DNA from: Setaria digitata | Lineage: Eukaryota; Nematoda; Chromadorea; Rhabditida; Setariidae | NCBI GenBank assembly: GCA_003640385.1 | Contig: RCAB01000300.1 | Location: forward strand, 1 to 64,000 | DNA: 64,000 nt | Direction of reading: 5' to 3' | Part shown: piece by piece, positions 33,397 to 59,651 of the stretch | Position numbering within the stretch: the stretch's first letter is position 1 | Layout: every line of letters starts with the position of its first letter | The notes under the pieces: generated by a model | What the model saw: the letters and a program-made list of their open reading frames with translations, nothing else | What the model was told of the DNA's origin: nothing | Databases searched by the model: none | Translations under genes and position numbers: made by a program

Positions 33397-36300
33397 TTAG
33401 CTCCTGGAGCTCGAGAAAGTTGTTTCATCTCGTTCGTTCTGTTGAGATATTCTTTTTTTACATACATCTTCATTCATGAACAATTGTTCGATCTCTTCGA
33501 TGCGCCTTCCGCGTGTTTCTGGTGCGAAAAGATAAAAGATGATGAAACCAACGAACGAAACGCCAGCATAAAGAAAGAAGGCACCTGAAATTATGCAGAT
33601 TATCAAACTAACATACACTTTTTTGCTTAATATTTTCTTCCTTATCTCCAACCGACAATTTCATTCCTACTGTAAGTTTAGATCATCGCCGTATTCTTTT
33701 TCTTGTCCCTAACACTTGACCCTTCCCATTTTTTGAGTGCTTTTATGTACACGGTCATGTTGAATTGGTTTTTTATTTAACAAAAAAAGAAAAAAGAAAA
33801 ACATCAGGACCATATTTAGTAATAGCTTGACTTAAGCTGAGGTATGTTAGCGACATCAGGAGATTAAAGCTCCAATTTGTAAATGTGGATAGCGCAACGC
33901 ATGTGCCTCTTGCCCAGATCGGATAAACTTCTGCATTGAAAACCCATGGAATTGGGCCCATACCTGGAATGATGACACTTTTGAAGATGGTCGAGAAGGT
34001 TTTCGTCAGCAGTATGGAAATTGATTTGTTAGAAAAACTTGGAAATTTTAAGCCATAAACTCACCAAACGAATAAACAGATATATATAGTACCATAATTA
34101 CTATCGGTAACGCCGTGAATCGGGTTTTACAAGAGTTGTCGGTAAATATAGAATCTGTTCCATTAGTTGCATTTTCCTGAAAAGGAAATTGTTAACTGAA
34201 CCCCAAAACAGAAATAGAGGGAAAAGTTTGAAATATCTTAGTGTAAACCAATTGATTCTTAACTAATAGGCATTTAGTACAAATAATTGTTATATGGTTG
34301 ATCGATCATCAGTCTAGTCACTCTACAGTGAGATAATATTAACATTTGTTCATTTTTTTTTTTTTTTTTTTTCCTAAGGCACACTTGGCTTTTTTGTGTT
34401 CAAATTTCGGCAGCAGTAAAGGTTTGGTGCTACGATCAAGTCAATTAATTTGGAACTGTGACATGAATAGTTACTTTCATTACTCCTAGTTGTTTGATCA
34501 TTTAAATTTGTGGGCTGATTTAAATTGATTAATTTAAAAACACGGACCTCAAATTTTCCTGGGCAAGTTATTTGTATTGTTATGAATTGTATATTAATAA
34601 TTTAGAATCAGTATGTGATGTGGTACTGCCTGGGAAATTTAGTTATAATAAAAAAGTATTAGAATGAGAAGAAAAATTTAATTAACAAAACCTCGCAGTA
34701 TCCGTAAAGTGAGTATTCAACATTTTCTCTATTAATTGGCAGGCATTGGCCAAAACTTGATGACAATGCTGATGATGCTTCTGTTAAAGTGCAGTATCCA
34801 CAGTACTCTGAATTCACGCAATCATCACAGTTCCTGAAGTACTGAATCAGTTTCGAATCTTAAAATATTTAAGACATACATTCTAATGGCGTGCTTTCAT
34901 TTCATTCACAAACACTCCAAAAGACTTTTTACGAAAAGAACTTCTCACTTTCAATATAGCACACTATTTCTCCAGTCTGTTGCTCTGCTTCAGTTCATCA
35001 CTGTTTTTCCATGTTAATAAAAAAATGGAGAAATTTAAATCCACCTGTATCTAGCGCATAGCTGTAGTAGTTCCTTGTCTATGGCAGTGGAATTAATATC
35101 TATACCAATGTAAGCCTGCGCTTAAAAAGGAATGATTCAAGCAGTGAATAAATGCTTTCTTTGACATAATAACAGTTTTAATCAAGAAATATTCCACCTT
35201 TTAATATCACTTCATTTCAAAAAATGATTTTTTTTTTTGCATCAAGAGCGAGAACTAGACGATCTATTCCGAAATTTAAAATGTTCAAGTGAGAAGTACA
35301 TTTATCTCTTACTGGGATCAATTTCTGGAGAATCATAATTGATAAGGATAAAGGCGGAGCCCATCATGCAGAGTGTGATAACGACACCGATCAGAGATGA
35401 CAGTATAAGAGTGCGTCTTCCGAGTCGTTCGATTAAGTTCAGTGGCAAGATTGTCCCCACTGCTTGTACGGCTGGAAATAAATTTGAAAAGAATTGTAAA
35501 AATGACAAATATTATTTTCAAAAGCCGAAGGATTTCACATTGAAACTACTCTTGACGGAGAAAAAAATTTACTTGAAATAGCACATGAGATCCAAATTGT
35601 TGTAATTTTATCATGCACTCCAGCCGAGCGAATGATAGTACTTGTGTAATATCTTAAATTATTGTTTGTTTCATTTTAAGCCACAGTCAAAAATTAGCCA
35701 ATATTTTTCAGAATTCAAAATGTTGAGTAGATGCTTATTCCAGCCTTTTTAGGTTGCCAATCCTAGTCTTAGGACAGAATTTTCCATGTTCACATCACTG
35801 CAACAATAGGATTTAAGAGAATGAATATGTGATTTTCTTCAAGTTCAATAATTTCAAAAAACAGAAAAAAGAAAAGTTACAAAATGGTATTTATTCCGGC
35901 AAGTTGTTGAAACATTTGCAAAGCACAACCAAGCAGCAAAGCTTTCCGTACATGAGCCGTTCTCAATACCCTACGCAGAACGAATTCATCTCCTATTAAA
36001 TAACAATGAATTTAAAAATGAGGGACCTTTTTCCCACACTTTTAAGTTAATGAAGTAAAAACTTAAAAAAAAAAAACATTTATGATAGCTTGGGGAATAG
36101 GAAATATGATGATGTTCTTGGTAAGAATATTTTATTAAGATAAAAGAAAGTGGTAAAAATAACAGTTACCTAAGTACCTAAACTAAGGAGAAGTGAGAGA
36201 CCAATCTATCGCTGTTCATTCTTCCTTGAGTAGAAAGAAAATTAATTTCTGTATGAGAAATAATAACAGAATCACGTTTGGCAAAAAGTGAATACGACAT

Positions 36301-39300
36301 AAAAATTTCACTTGAACAGTTTCTTTCGCTTTTTTACATTTACCATTATCTTGACGAAGCGTTGTTTCACGTTGCATTTCACGTGCCACTTCACCCATCT
36401 CATACGCAATCAAATCCTTATCATTGCCATATAGTTTTTTCAACACTTCTTGCGCTTCTTTGTCACGTCCATGATTAATTAGATAACGTGGTGTTTCCGG
36501 TAAAAATAAGAAACCAACGAGCTTAAATCATTATCAAATAAGTGGAAACAAAGATGTCACAGGTCTCCGCAGGCACATCTACGTATTGAATTCCAAAAGT
36601 TATTAGCGTCTTCTTCCTAATTTCAATTTCGAGAACTCTTGCCCGAAAATTCAGAAACTCGTTCGAGAATGATAACAGTGATGCATTTTTAAAGAATTTA
36701 AAAAGTTCGTCATTTTGAAAGGATGTAGAGATGATAGTACCTGTGCTAGAGCAGGTACTGCTGCAAATGCAAACATCAAACGCCAACCAATATTCACTGG
36801 ATCATAATGTGCAAACCATGCCGCCGCTGCATTTGCAACTGTAAATCCGAATGCCACCATAAACTGATAAATTGTCACCAACTTTCCACGAACTTTTGAA
36901 GGTGCACCTTCACTGATATACACAGGTATAACCATCGATGCGAATCCTGCAACTGATAAAGTGATTAAAAACTGATACTGTTTGCTTCCTGTCTAGTGAT
37001 ACTTTTTGACTAGAATCTTGAATTTAAAATTTAATTTCAATTTTATTGTCAGTAGCAGATTGTCATTATGTGCTTCTAACATTTCCATAGAAAAATTTAA
37101 TACTTATATTAGAAGAAATTAAATATAATTATCACTAAATCATTAATCATTTAATCATTAAATACATTTTCCACAAATAATCACATCTCAGCCAGTTGAT
37201 CAGATTTACTTGCAATTAACAAACTTATACCGATGGCAATTCCCAACAGTATACGTCCTATAAGTAATGTCCACCGATCGAAAGCAGCACCACATATAAT
37301 AGCACCAGCGATGAAAAAAACAGTAGCTGCTATAATTACTTTTCGACGACCGAATTTATCGCTGCTTTTTCCTACGATTTAACAGTTTAAACTGACTTTA
37401 ACATGCTCGTTATTCTAATGGGTTATTTAATTTAATTTATTTTGATGATTTCTAAACAAATATGCTGTACTTTTCTCTAAACTTCAACAATTTCATATGC
37501 AATACCAATCTGATCGGTAGCGAGCTACTGTTTCTTAAAAAAGCTATCAGATGTTGAGAAAAAGAACAAATTTCGAACCACTTTATTCAGATGAATGGAA
37601 GATTGAATTAAATAAAAACTGGAATTCAAATTAAAAGTTGAGTAACCTGCGGTTAGAGCACCAATACCTGCCATCCCAGATGTTATACTAATAATAACTT
37701 CCTGCCAAACAGTTGATAAACCAGCCATGTATTTGTTGTATGGTAAGTATAGCATTATGCTGAAAATTAGTTTCGTTTCTGCCAAGCTAAACAAAGCATT
37801 AGACTTTTCTTAATTTCAATTAGCAACAAACACATCAATTCAGAAGTTGAGAATTCTGGGACAAACATGTAGTAATTACTTACGCAGAAACAATCCCAGT
37901 ATCATAGCCAAAGAGTAAACCACCCATTGCAGCCACAAGAGTTAAAAGGTACACATAAGCATTTGCTTCGGCTTGTTTCTTGGGATTTTCTTGTTTGTAA
38001 GGACTATCGTTGACCTGAATATCATTCGTTGAACTAATGATAATTTTTGTCTGATATGATAAAGTGTGATAGTATGCTCTCGGTTAATTAGTAGATTATT
38101 ATTCTTTTATTATTACAAATGATTTAAGCAATTTTATCATTATTTCATTCATAAACTCTTTGGATTTGTGATGCACATAGACTCTTCAAAAGCTATGAGT
38201 AATTTGTCCCAAAAAAATTCAAAAAACAAAAGGGACGTAGGAAATTTTTAAAACTTTTTGCAACTGTATTTTACTTAATTCGACCAAAATGATTAGTGAC
38301 TATCTCTCTAACTATGCCAAGTTTCTAAGACAGTTAGAGATCTCCATTAGATACAAATCAATTTAAAAAGTTTCATGATTTGATCTCTATGCGAGTTTGA
38401 AACAAATCTGAATGAATTACATATTTAAAAAAATCTTGCAGGAGAAGTTTTTGTTTAAAGTAATTTGAATTACAATAGTTCAAGTAGAAAAAAAAAGTTT
38501 AGGATTTTAACGAAACAGATCTAGAAAAATAAAAACATAAAATTGAAAATTTTCGAAATCAAATATTAATAATATTAACAAGACATACAATTCCAATATA
38601 AACCATTATTAGGAAGTACTGCTTAGTTCAAAGATTCCTGAAAATAAAGATTTAAATTAACTGATGAAAAATTTGATGGAATTTAATACGACAAACAACG
38701 AAACATAAGGAGGAAAAAGCATTATGGTTCAGATTCTTCGCTTTCCTTAACCAATTCTAACGAAGAATCTGAATTACGGTACTATGGTGGATTCAGTCAA
38801 GTATAATAAAAAGGCTTTAGCCTTTCATAATGCATCAGTTTTTATGTGCAAAGCAAATGAGATTATACTTAGTGAATTTAACAAAAGATATGGCCATAGA
38901 GACTGCTCCGCCATTGAGTAATAATAGGTCTAGCCATTTGATTATTTCATTTCAGTTGAAGGTGCCAACTCATAGTGAACAGTTAATGCTCATTTATATT
39001 TAGAAAGCAATTCACGTCGTTGAATTAATTTTTAATTGTGATAGAAAATATCATTTGATTAAACTAAACAAGTATACCTTGTGGCTTAAGTGATAAGACC
39101 TCAGAAACTGATAGCCTTTTATTTTTTTACAATGCCTGTACTGAAAAAGTAAAAAGTTGAAAAATTAGTGCAAAAGAATTTTACAAAATTCAGTATGCTA
39201 ATTTTCTGATTGATTGGTAAAATCTGAAAATAATTTACGGTACATTTAGAGATTAACGATCGAAGTAAACTAGGGATTGTTTGGAGAATGTGAAATCGAA

Positions 39301-39475
39301 CATTCAAATTATAGGCTATTTCAGGAGATTCCCTTCAAATTAATTCTAAGGAAATAAAAATGTCTTTCACAAGTTTCTGAAATAATGAAAGCTAACTCAC
39401 AAACAGATCGATAATTCCAGAAATGCCTTCTAATGAATAGACCCACTGGCGACAGATATTCCGGATGAGACTCAT
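33397..39475 (-). CDS. SLC2A13: Proton/myo-inositol cotransporter (MFS sugar transporter, HMIT/SLC2A13 type)
   Basis: Twelve-helix MFS carrier at the plasma membrane; HMIT members import myo-inositol with protons. Exons: 39475-39401 (putative start), 38014-37884, 37759-37647, 37371-37231, 36946-36741, 36521-36344, 35992-35881, 35652-35573, 35471-35313, 35120-35045, 34833-34692, 34176-34065, 33963-33811, 33584-33397. They total 1866 nt, about 621 aa. Motifs in order: [84 protein letters not shown], a Cys-rich loop between helices 9 and 10 ([14 protein letters not shown]) as in [24 protein letters not shown], and [15 protein letters not shown]. The first exon ([15 protein letters not shown]) is chosen from its phase-0 donor TTT|GTGAGT and is less certain. 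The donor at 33810 (G|GTCCTG) is weak. Confidence 0.92.
38728..38773. repeat. Perfect 13-bp inverted repeat with 20-nt loop
   Basis: TTCAGATTCTTCG at 38728-38740 pairs exactly with CGAAGAATCTGAA at 38761-38773. It sits in the long first intron of the transporter gene. Confidence 0.8.
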
Positions 39476-42394
39476 ACTGAATAGCATTTTTTTCCTTCCA
39501 TATTCTGATGAAACAGCAAATGATATCAAGTATCATTAGAAAATATGTTTTTGATCGGTGCAAGTACACAGAAGAAATAAAAAGAACTGATCTTTAATTC
39601 TGGATTTTCCAAACTTTCCGACATTATGTAGGCCAACTGAATTTCAGAAATTTTGCTTTTTCGTTGAATTCCTAAAGAATTTAAAAAAAAAAAGAAAAAT
39701 TTACGAAAGTTCTAAGTGAATTATCATAGTTTTTTATACATTTCTTAGTGTCAAGACTAGACTTAACCAACGTAATAAGGAGAGAAAATCATTCAAATCA
39801 AAATAACCCCAGTAGAATTTGATTATCACTGATTACTAAACTTGAAATAACAATCTGGCATGAAGACATAATATTTTTCCTGGAAGGTGCAGCTTGCTAG
39901 TGTACAAAAAACATTTGGTAAAATATAAAAAAAAAGAAAGTGAAAATGAAAATTTACTAGAAAAACAGGAAAACTGCAAAATGAACGGAAAAAAATCTTG
40001 ACGAAAAATCAAATTGAATCATTCATTCTCTGTCAAACAACGAAGAATTTCATGTCTACTTCCTAAAAATGTCTAATAAAATTGGAAAAGTAAAGACATA
40101 GAAGTAAAAAGCATTGAAATTAACCAATGACCATTACAGTATCCAATTGATTACGAGAAAAATTTGATAAAACAAAATGGGAAAGATATCAATAATCTGT
40201 TGAATCTTCTAACCTATGATCCGCTAGAACTTTTCCAAGTTATGTCAGGAAAAATGAATAAGACGAAAACTTTTGATTATTACTTAGGAAGGAAGTTGAA
40301 TATATCGCACTTCTCGAACTGTCTGAATGACTTCTCTTTTGCTCCAAATTACGAATGCAAGAAAGTTCCTTTATTTCATTCCACTTTAGTGAACTTACCA
40401 AAACGAGTGTAACTGAACTGAATGATTAATTAATGGCCGCTACTAGGTGAAATAAAAATTGCTTTTATAGCGCGACAAATTTCCGTTCCGACTTTGAAGA
40501 AGTTTTTTGAATTGTTCACAGCACATAATGTTTTCATTGAAATGTGTTTTAAAATTAATCAATAATGTTTAACTCAACAAAACAGCAAATAATATAATAA
40601 ATCCCGCTGTGCGACAGTGTTACTGTTATATACGTGCTGTGAAATGCCCAAATTTGAAATCTTTGATCGAATTTATCATCGGTAAACATTCTGTGACAAA
40701 TAGTGGCAAACATTGGATCTGCAATACTCAAAGACTGACTCTATTTGACACTCCAGGATTGGTACTAAGGCTTTGTGATCAGAGGTCGGAAAATGGCGGC
40801 TGTACTGTAGTAGTCTTCCTTCCTGATGAATTTCATTTATTACTGGAAAAGATATATAATGATGATGAGAAGGAAAGAAGTCATTCAGTCATTCTGATTA
40901 GGAAAACCGGTCTTTTTTAATAATGACACACTGTTCGCACAGATTATACGGCTTCTTTTTAGCAGTTCTCGAACAGTTCCAGGTTAAGTCATTCATCCAT
41001 TTGCATTAATTAAGGTGCTAAATAATGATGTACAGGAAGCTTTGAGTAATATCTGAGACTAGGCCTAATATTATGTGATAATCGTGTTAAGCACATAAAC
41101 ATTATCAGTGATTTTTTTACACAAATGCTAGTGCTAGATGGAAGTAGATTTGGCATCATCCACATTCCTATATATGATAAGTTTTACCTTCTGATAAATA
41201 TTTATTGAATAATGAAATTTCGACAATTCTCTTTTCCATCGATAATAATTACAAAAATGTGCTTTCTGTAAATGGTAATATGTAAAGTGAATTAACTCAT
41301 TTTACTTTTCTATTTTATATTTATGAATAACTTGAAATTTATTCATTCCACCACTAAAAGATTTTGATGGTAATCGGATAGATTGGGGACGAAAATTTTA
41401 ATAATAGAAATTTATGCTTTATTTTTGCTTAGCCATATGTCTTTCTGTGACATAATGCAGTATTCAGTAATTGCTTTACTGCTCTAGCAGTTGAAAGGAA
41501 GAAAATAATTTTTCACACTAACCATTTTTACTGATTGATAATGATAAAAATGAAAATGATCTAAAATTTCAGGTTTTACAGCCTGATCTTCTGCAGTTGT
41601 TCTGCTTTCTAATTCTTGAAAATTTTTTAAAAAAAGGAGATGTCTGATAAACTTTTACGGTATGTTTAACAAGATGAAGTTAAGCTGAGGTAGAAGCTAT
41701 GAATTTCACTTATTCCAGAAGAAAACTGTTTAAAAAAGAAATAATTTATCGACAGTTGGAGTTACAAGTGACAATGGGTAGAATATAGATTCATTCTATT
41801 GAAATGACAGTTTGATTTCGATGTACTGAACATCACTCGAGTACTATCAGTTCTGAAATATCAACAAGATTTTGAAAATAATATTGAACTATTGTTAAAT
41901 TTATATTTCGTTTTTTAAGAAATCAGCTTTCTGAAGACACGTAAACTGGACTAATAAATTTGGTAGTATTTTTTAATACAAGAAAACTTCTTCATTCTTT
42001 TTCACCAATTAATTTGACCGTTTTGAAAAAATTGAAAATTTCAAAATTTACTTTCTAACATCGAAAAATCGACGGAAGATTCCCTCTCACATGAAAGGAG
42101 AAAGGAGCAAAGTATGCATTAGTTATTTTCAAAATGCTCTTCTTTACCAGGCATTGAAATTCAGAAACAAATAANAGTTTTGAAAAAATTGAAAATTTCA
42201 AAATTTACTTTCTAACATCGAAAAATCGAAGGAAGATTTCCTCTCACATGAAAGGAGAAAGGAGCAAAGTATGCATTAGTTATTTTCAAAATGCTCTTCT
42301 TTACCAGGCATTGAAATTCAGAAACAAATAACTAATTTGAAGTTTTTCGGCTAAAATTTCCTCAATGATTGAGAAATAATCATTTCAGGAGCTA
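39476..42394. other. Interval upstream of the transporter start exon
   Basis: About 2.9 kb of AT-rich DNA. Plus-strand open frames of 82 and 103 codons at 40164-40412 and 40609-40920 have no recognised family and no clear splice partners. It also contains the N-joined duplicate at 42020-42331. Confidence 0.5.
42020..42331. repeat. Near-identical duplicate around a single N
   Basis: About 155 bases (42020-42174) recur at 42177-42331 with about two substitutions; the N is at 42175. Probably an unmerged contig overlap. Confidence 0.85.
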
Positions 42395-44891
42395 CTACAA
42401 ATCAAAACTCTCGACGATGATAATTACTTGATCAGGTGTACCACGAAAGAATTTCTCGAACGGCCATTTGCCCTCTTTACAATGGTAATAAGCAAATGTT
42501 GCAATAACGGCTGCCGCAGTTACCGCTACCACTACTGTGCAAACGTGATTTGGATTTTTCTGAAGTAATTTATAACAATCTCATTCTTTATAATTCATCA
42601 TTAATCAAAACAAACAGGAACTGATGCACTTTGAGTTATTTAAAATAGAAATTCGGAAATTCCAAATGCTCTACACAGAACTACGTTGAATCACACTGAT
42701 CTGATTTGAAATGATGCAAATTTCTAAAAGATTCGTTAGCGATTTTAATCCGTCTTGAGACCAGATATGAAGATGGAAGGCAAAAATGACGAGGAAATTC
42801 CTCGCCCCTCAAACAAGCACCAACATCAGCTGTCATTAGCCCGACTCTGATGAGTGTAGCAAGAACAATGATAGACATAATCATTTCCAAGTCTTTTATT
42901 TCAAAAATTTACGAGGAAAGCACTCATTCGGCCACTGAAGTTTTTAGAAACTTCGGCTGTAATTCATCAGCAATTCAAAAATTTAGAAATCCCTACCAAA
43001 ACGGCCTGGGTAATTAATTAATTTACTGACGATGTTTCTACTTTATTAATGTCCTCAACTACTGAAATACTACCTATCTATCACGCTAAAAGATCCGAAC
43101 TATTAAAAGATTTATTGCTAAAATCTATGTCCAATGATTTTTTACGTGTTATTCACATCAAGTCCTCCAAGCACGAATTTCTCAATAACCCAATCCCAGT
43201 TTGCTCAAACGATATATTTTGATGATTTTAATCGACTCTTGTTATTGCACAATATAATTCGTTACCTGATAAAAATGATAAATAATCATCAATATTATTC
43301 TTCTGAACTCCCTGACGCAAAGGTATCTAAGTCAAAAATGGCATGCAATTTATCCCGATATACCCTTTACATCCTATGAAATTTCAGCCTAAGCTGCAAG
43401 GTTGGTGCCAGAAATTCCTGATGAAAGAAACAAAGAAACAACTTTCCAGTTTTGTACTAAGGCAACAGACTGACAATTAGTATATAAAGCAAATCTTACT
43501 GCCCACCTTTAAATAGTAGAGGTCAAGAGGTCCAACAAAACCACTCTTGTATTCATTCCTCTTTTTTCCATTAAAAAAACCGAAGCAACATTCTCATTTT
43601 ATCTTCACTAAAACAGATCGATTTGTTCTCCACGGTACAGTGTTTATATTGATATAAAAATAATAAAAACAACACATATACAAAAGAAAACAAAGTAGTT
43701 CTCAACCTAATAACCATGGATCAAACCGATCAGTGATAGCATATCATAGCACACCGCCAATCCTAGAACACATCGTAATGCAAATTAAATCTCTTTCAAT
43801 AAACGAAATTACTTATAATAGCAACTTATACGGTAATGAGAGGAATTAGAATCAGAAGGAACACACACCACAATAGTCTCAGTTAAGCTTCCAGTTCCTT
43901 TGAAAAACAATTTTTCAAGTGGCATTTAGTGAGAATTGTAAAGAATTGCACAAATAATCTCTTCCTCTCTTTGGATCTATCTAGATGTCAAAAAAAAACT
44001 TCTATTCTCTAGACAACTGTTGAAAGCTCATCACACTTATGCAAGACAATTGAAGAACTAAGGCATTACTTAAGGAAAAATTTGACTGACTCTTTTTCAT
44101 TCACTGACAAACTGATTGAAACATCACAGAAGCAAACATAATTTCGAAACTTGAAAATAAAAGAAGGCTCGGTGTATAATTGCGGATTACGGATTTAAAA
44201 AAATGTTAACAGGGAGGGAGCGATGGATAACATGAAAAAGACAATATCTTGATACTTACCCAAGTACCTGTTGAGCAAAAAGCCTGGAAAATAATAGGTT
44301 GCATTAGCGCTGAAAATTACTGATATTTCACTTAAATGAAAATCGGACAATGAAAAATTTACTTAAAAAAATGCAAAGGCTTCGGAAAAAGAAGTAGAAC
44401 TGCTTCTTTAAGATCGATTTTAGGTATACATCATAGCACAGTTAAATAACAACTTCTGCATTATATAGATGAGAATATATGCATCTGTCATCAATACATA
44501 CATCACTTGAATTCTATCAAACAGGGATGACATCACTCATCGCACAATCGAACTTCAAAAAAAAAAAAATGAAAGAAAATTGAGAAATTCCCTAGATTTC
44601 CCACCGTCCTAACGGTAATGCTTTACAAAGTCTGCTCTTTATCGTTGTGAAACATAGAAACCCTTCGTAGTTCCCAGAACTTACACTACCAAACAGTGAA
44701 ATGTGAAATGAAGCTTAGCAGCGCTGAATATATCACATTCAGCTGAATTTCTTTTATTTTTGCAATAGAAAAATCCGTTGTCTTCTGAGCACCTCCTCAC
44801 CCTTGATCGTTCGCAATGTAAACGTCGGAAGTGAATTGGTGTCAGTGATAACAGAAATAAAACAAAATAGTAGCAACAACACACAAGGCAT
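42395..44891 (-). CDS. Orphan exons: possible small single-pass membrane protein
   Basis: Three minus-strand pieces do not fit either neighbour. A signal-peptide-like start lies at 44891 (MPCVLLLLFCFISVITDTNS). A 24-nt microexon lies at 44283-44260 (acceptor TTTTCCAG, donor GG|GTAAGT; AFCSTGTW in phase 0). An exon from 42559 follows (acceptor TTACTTCAG), reading KNPNHVC, a hydrophobic helix TVVVAVTAAAVIATFAYYHC, and a basic tail to a stop at 42395. Joined in phase 0, these would be a type I membrane protein of roughly 95 aa with a short extracellular part. The phase-0 join of the first exon needs a poor donor (GAG|GTGCTC at 44793); the better donor at 44801 is phase 1. The last exon could instead be an alternative exon of mig-15 or of the transporter. 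No family recognised. Confidence 0.3.
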
Positions 44892-44982
44892 TTCACAGGC
44901 AAATTTTAAGGGAAGGTCAAACTTCCGTATTTCGAAATCTTCTTTGCAATGATTCCAGTCAACTGATTAGTTCCCGAATCGT

Positions 44983-58526
<13,544 letters not shown>

Positions 58527-59309
58527 CCAGACGGCGACTGCACCAATGCCTTTGTCCCGAACGATATACTTCTATCCTCCTCCACTTCTATGCACACAGA
58601 CCAACAACACCCTACAATTACAGATCGATAGCACATCAACACACCAATAGCATTAATGCTTCACCTGTACAGTAAGTGAATTGTGTCGGCTAATTGGAAG
58701 GCTACTAAGAATGAACTAGGACAATATTGTCGCAAGTTGTTGCTGTCAGAAGCAACTGTTCTCGGATTTCCAGGGAATTCTTAGCTTATCTTTCATCCAA
58801 TCCTGTCAGTTGAGGATAGTTATAATAGTGATAATGATAATAATAACAGCAATAATGGAAATAAGCGATAAAAGTAATAATGATATAGTGATAATATGAA
58901 TTTTTTATGGGGAGAAGTAATGATAATATTGTTTAGAGAAAAAAGTAATCGTAACTACTGAGATTAAAAGACAAAAAGTCTTACGATTGGCTGGAAGAGT
59001 TGCGACGAGTGCGACGTCATATGGACCAGATGATAGGGTAGGAAGATCGCCGCGATGTCGCAAAGATATACGGCATAAACTATACGTGAAATAGGGACAC
59101 GTGTTGATTGCAACTATGTTAGCAACGAAAAGAAATGAGAAAACGTCAATAATGATGGAATTAGGAAAACCTTTCCAAAATTGCAAATACAAATTGAAAA
59201 AATAACAGAATGAAGTAGAGCGAGGAGAGGTTGGGAGGGGAAGGACTGCGATCGGCGACTGCAGCAGCAGTACGGGTGCAATGCAGGGTTCGCTTCAGGA
59301 TGCACCACA

Positions 59310-59420
59310 CCACCACACCATCACCGCCACCAGCGCCATCACCGCCACCACCGCCACCACCACTATCACCCTTATCATCATCATCAGCAGCATTGTCATT
59401 ACACCACTACAATCATCATC
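59310..59420. repeat. CAC/CCG/CAT triplet-type microsatellite
   Basis: Imperfect CACCAC, CACCGC and CATCAT triplets. Read in different frames it gives His-rich, Pro/Ser-rich or Thr-rich chains that look spurious. Confidence 0.85.
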
Positions 59421-59552
59421 ACCAGCACCTACCTCATCGTCATCGACAACAACGTGGTAAACAGCAGCTGCAGTAGCAGTAGCACTAGCAACAGCAGCAG
59501 CAAATGCTACTCCCTTGGCACACTAACCAAATGTATTCTGTGGCTACTGGTT

Positions 59553-59554
59553 CA

Positions 59555-59606
<52 letters not shown>

Positions 59607-59607
59607 N

Positions 59608-59648
<41 letters not shown>
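59553..59648. repeat. (CA)n microsatellite with a single N
   Basis: About 95 bases of CA dinucleotides, interrupted once by TACA and once by the N at 59607. The N is probably another assembly join inside a repeat. Confidence 0.95.

Positions 59649-59651
<3 letters not shown>

Noticed and set aside
40609..40920. Plus-strand 103-codon frame containing LTLFDTPGLV, similar to a GTPase G3 motif
   Set aside because: No Walker A or other GTPase motif is present, it starts at GTG, and no partner exons were found.
42395..44891. Alternative phase-1 reading of the orphan exons as a secreted peptide precursor with a Cys loop
   Set aside because: It uses the better first donor, but the open frame is short and the phase-0 reading has a clear membrane helix and a much longer open frame. 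Not fully excluded.
59231..59476. Pro/Ser- and His-rich plus-strand open frame
   Set aside because: It comes from triplet microsatellites; no splice context or family supports it.
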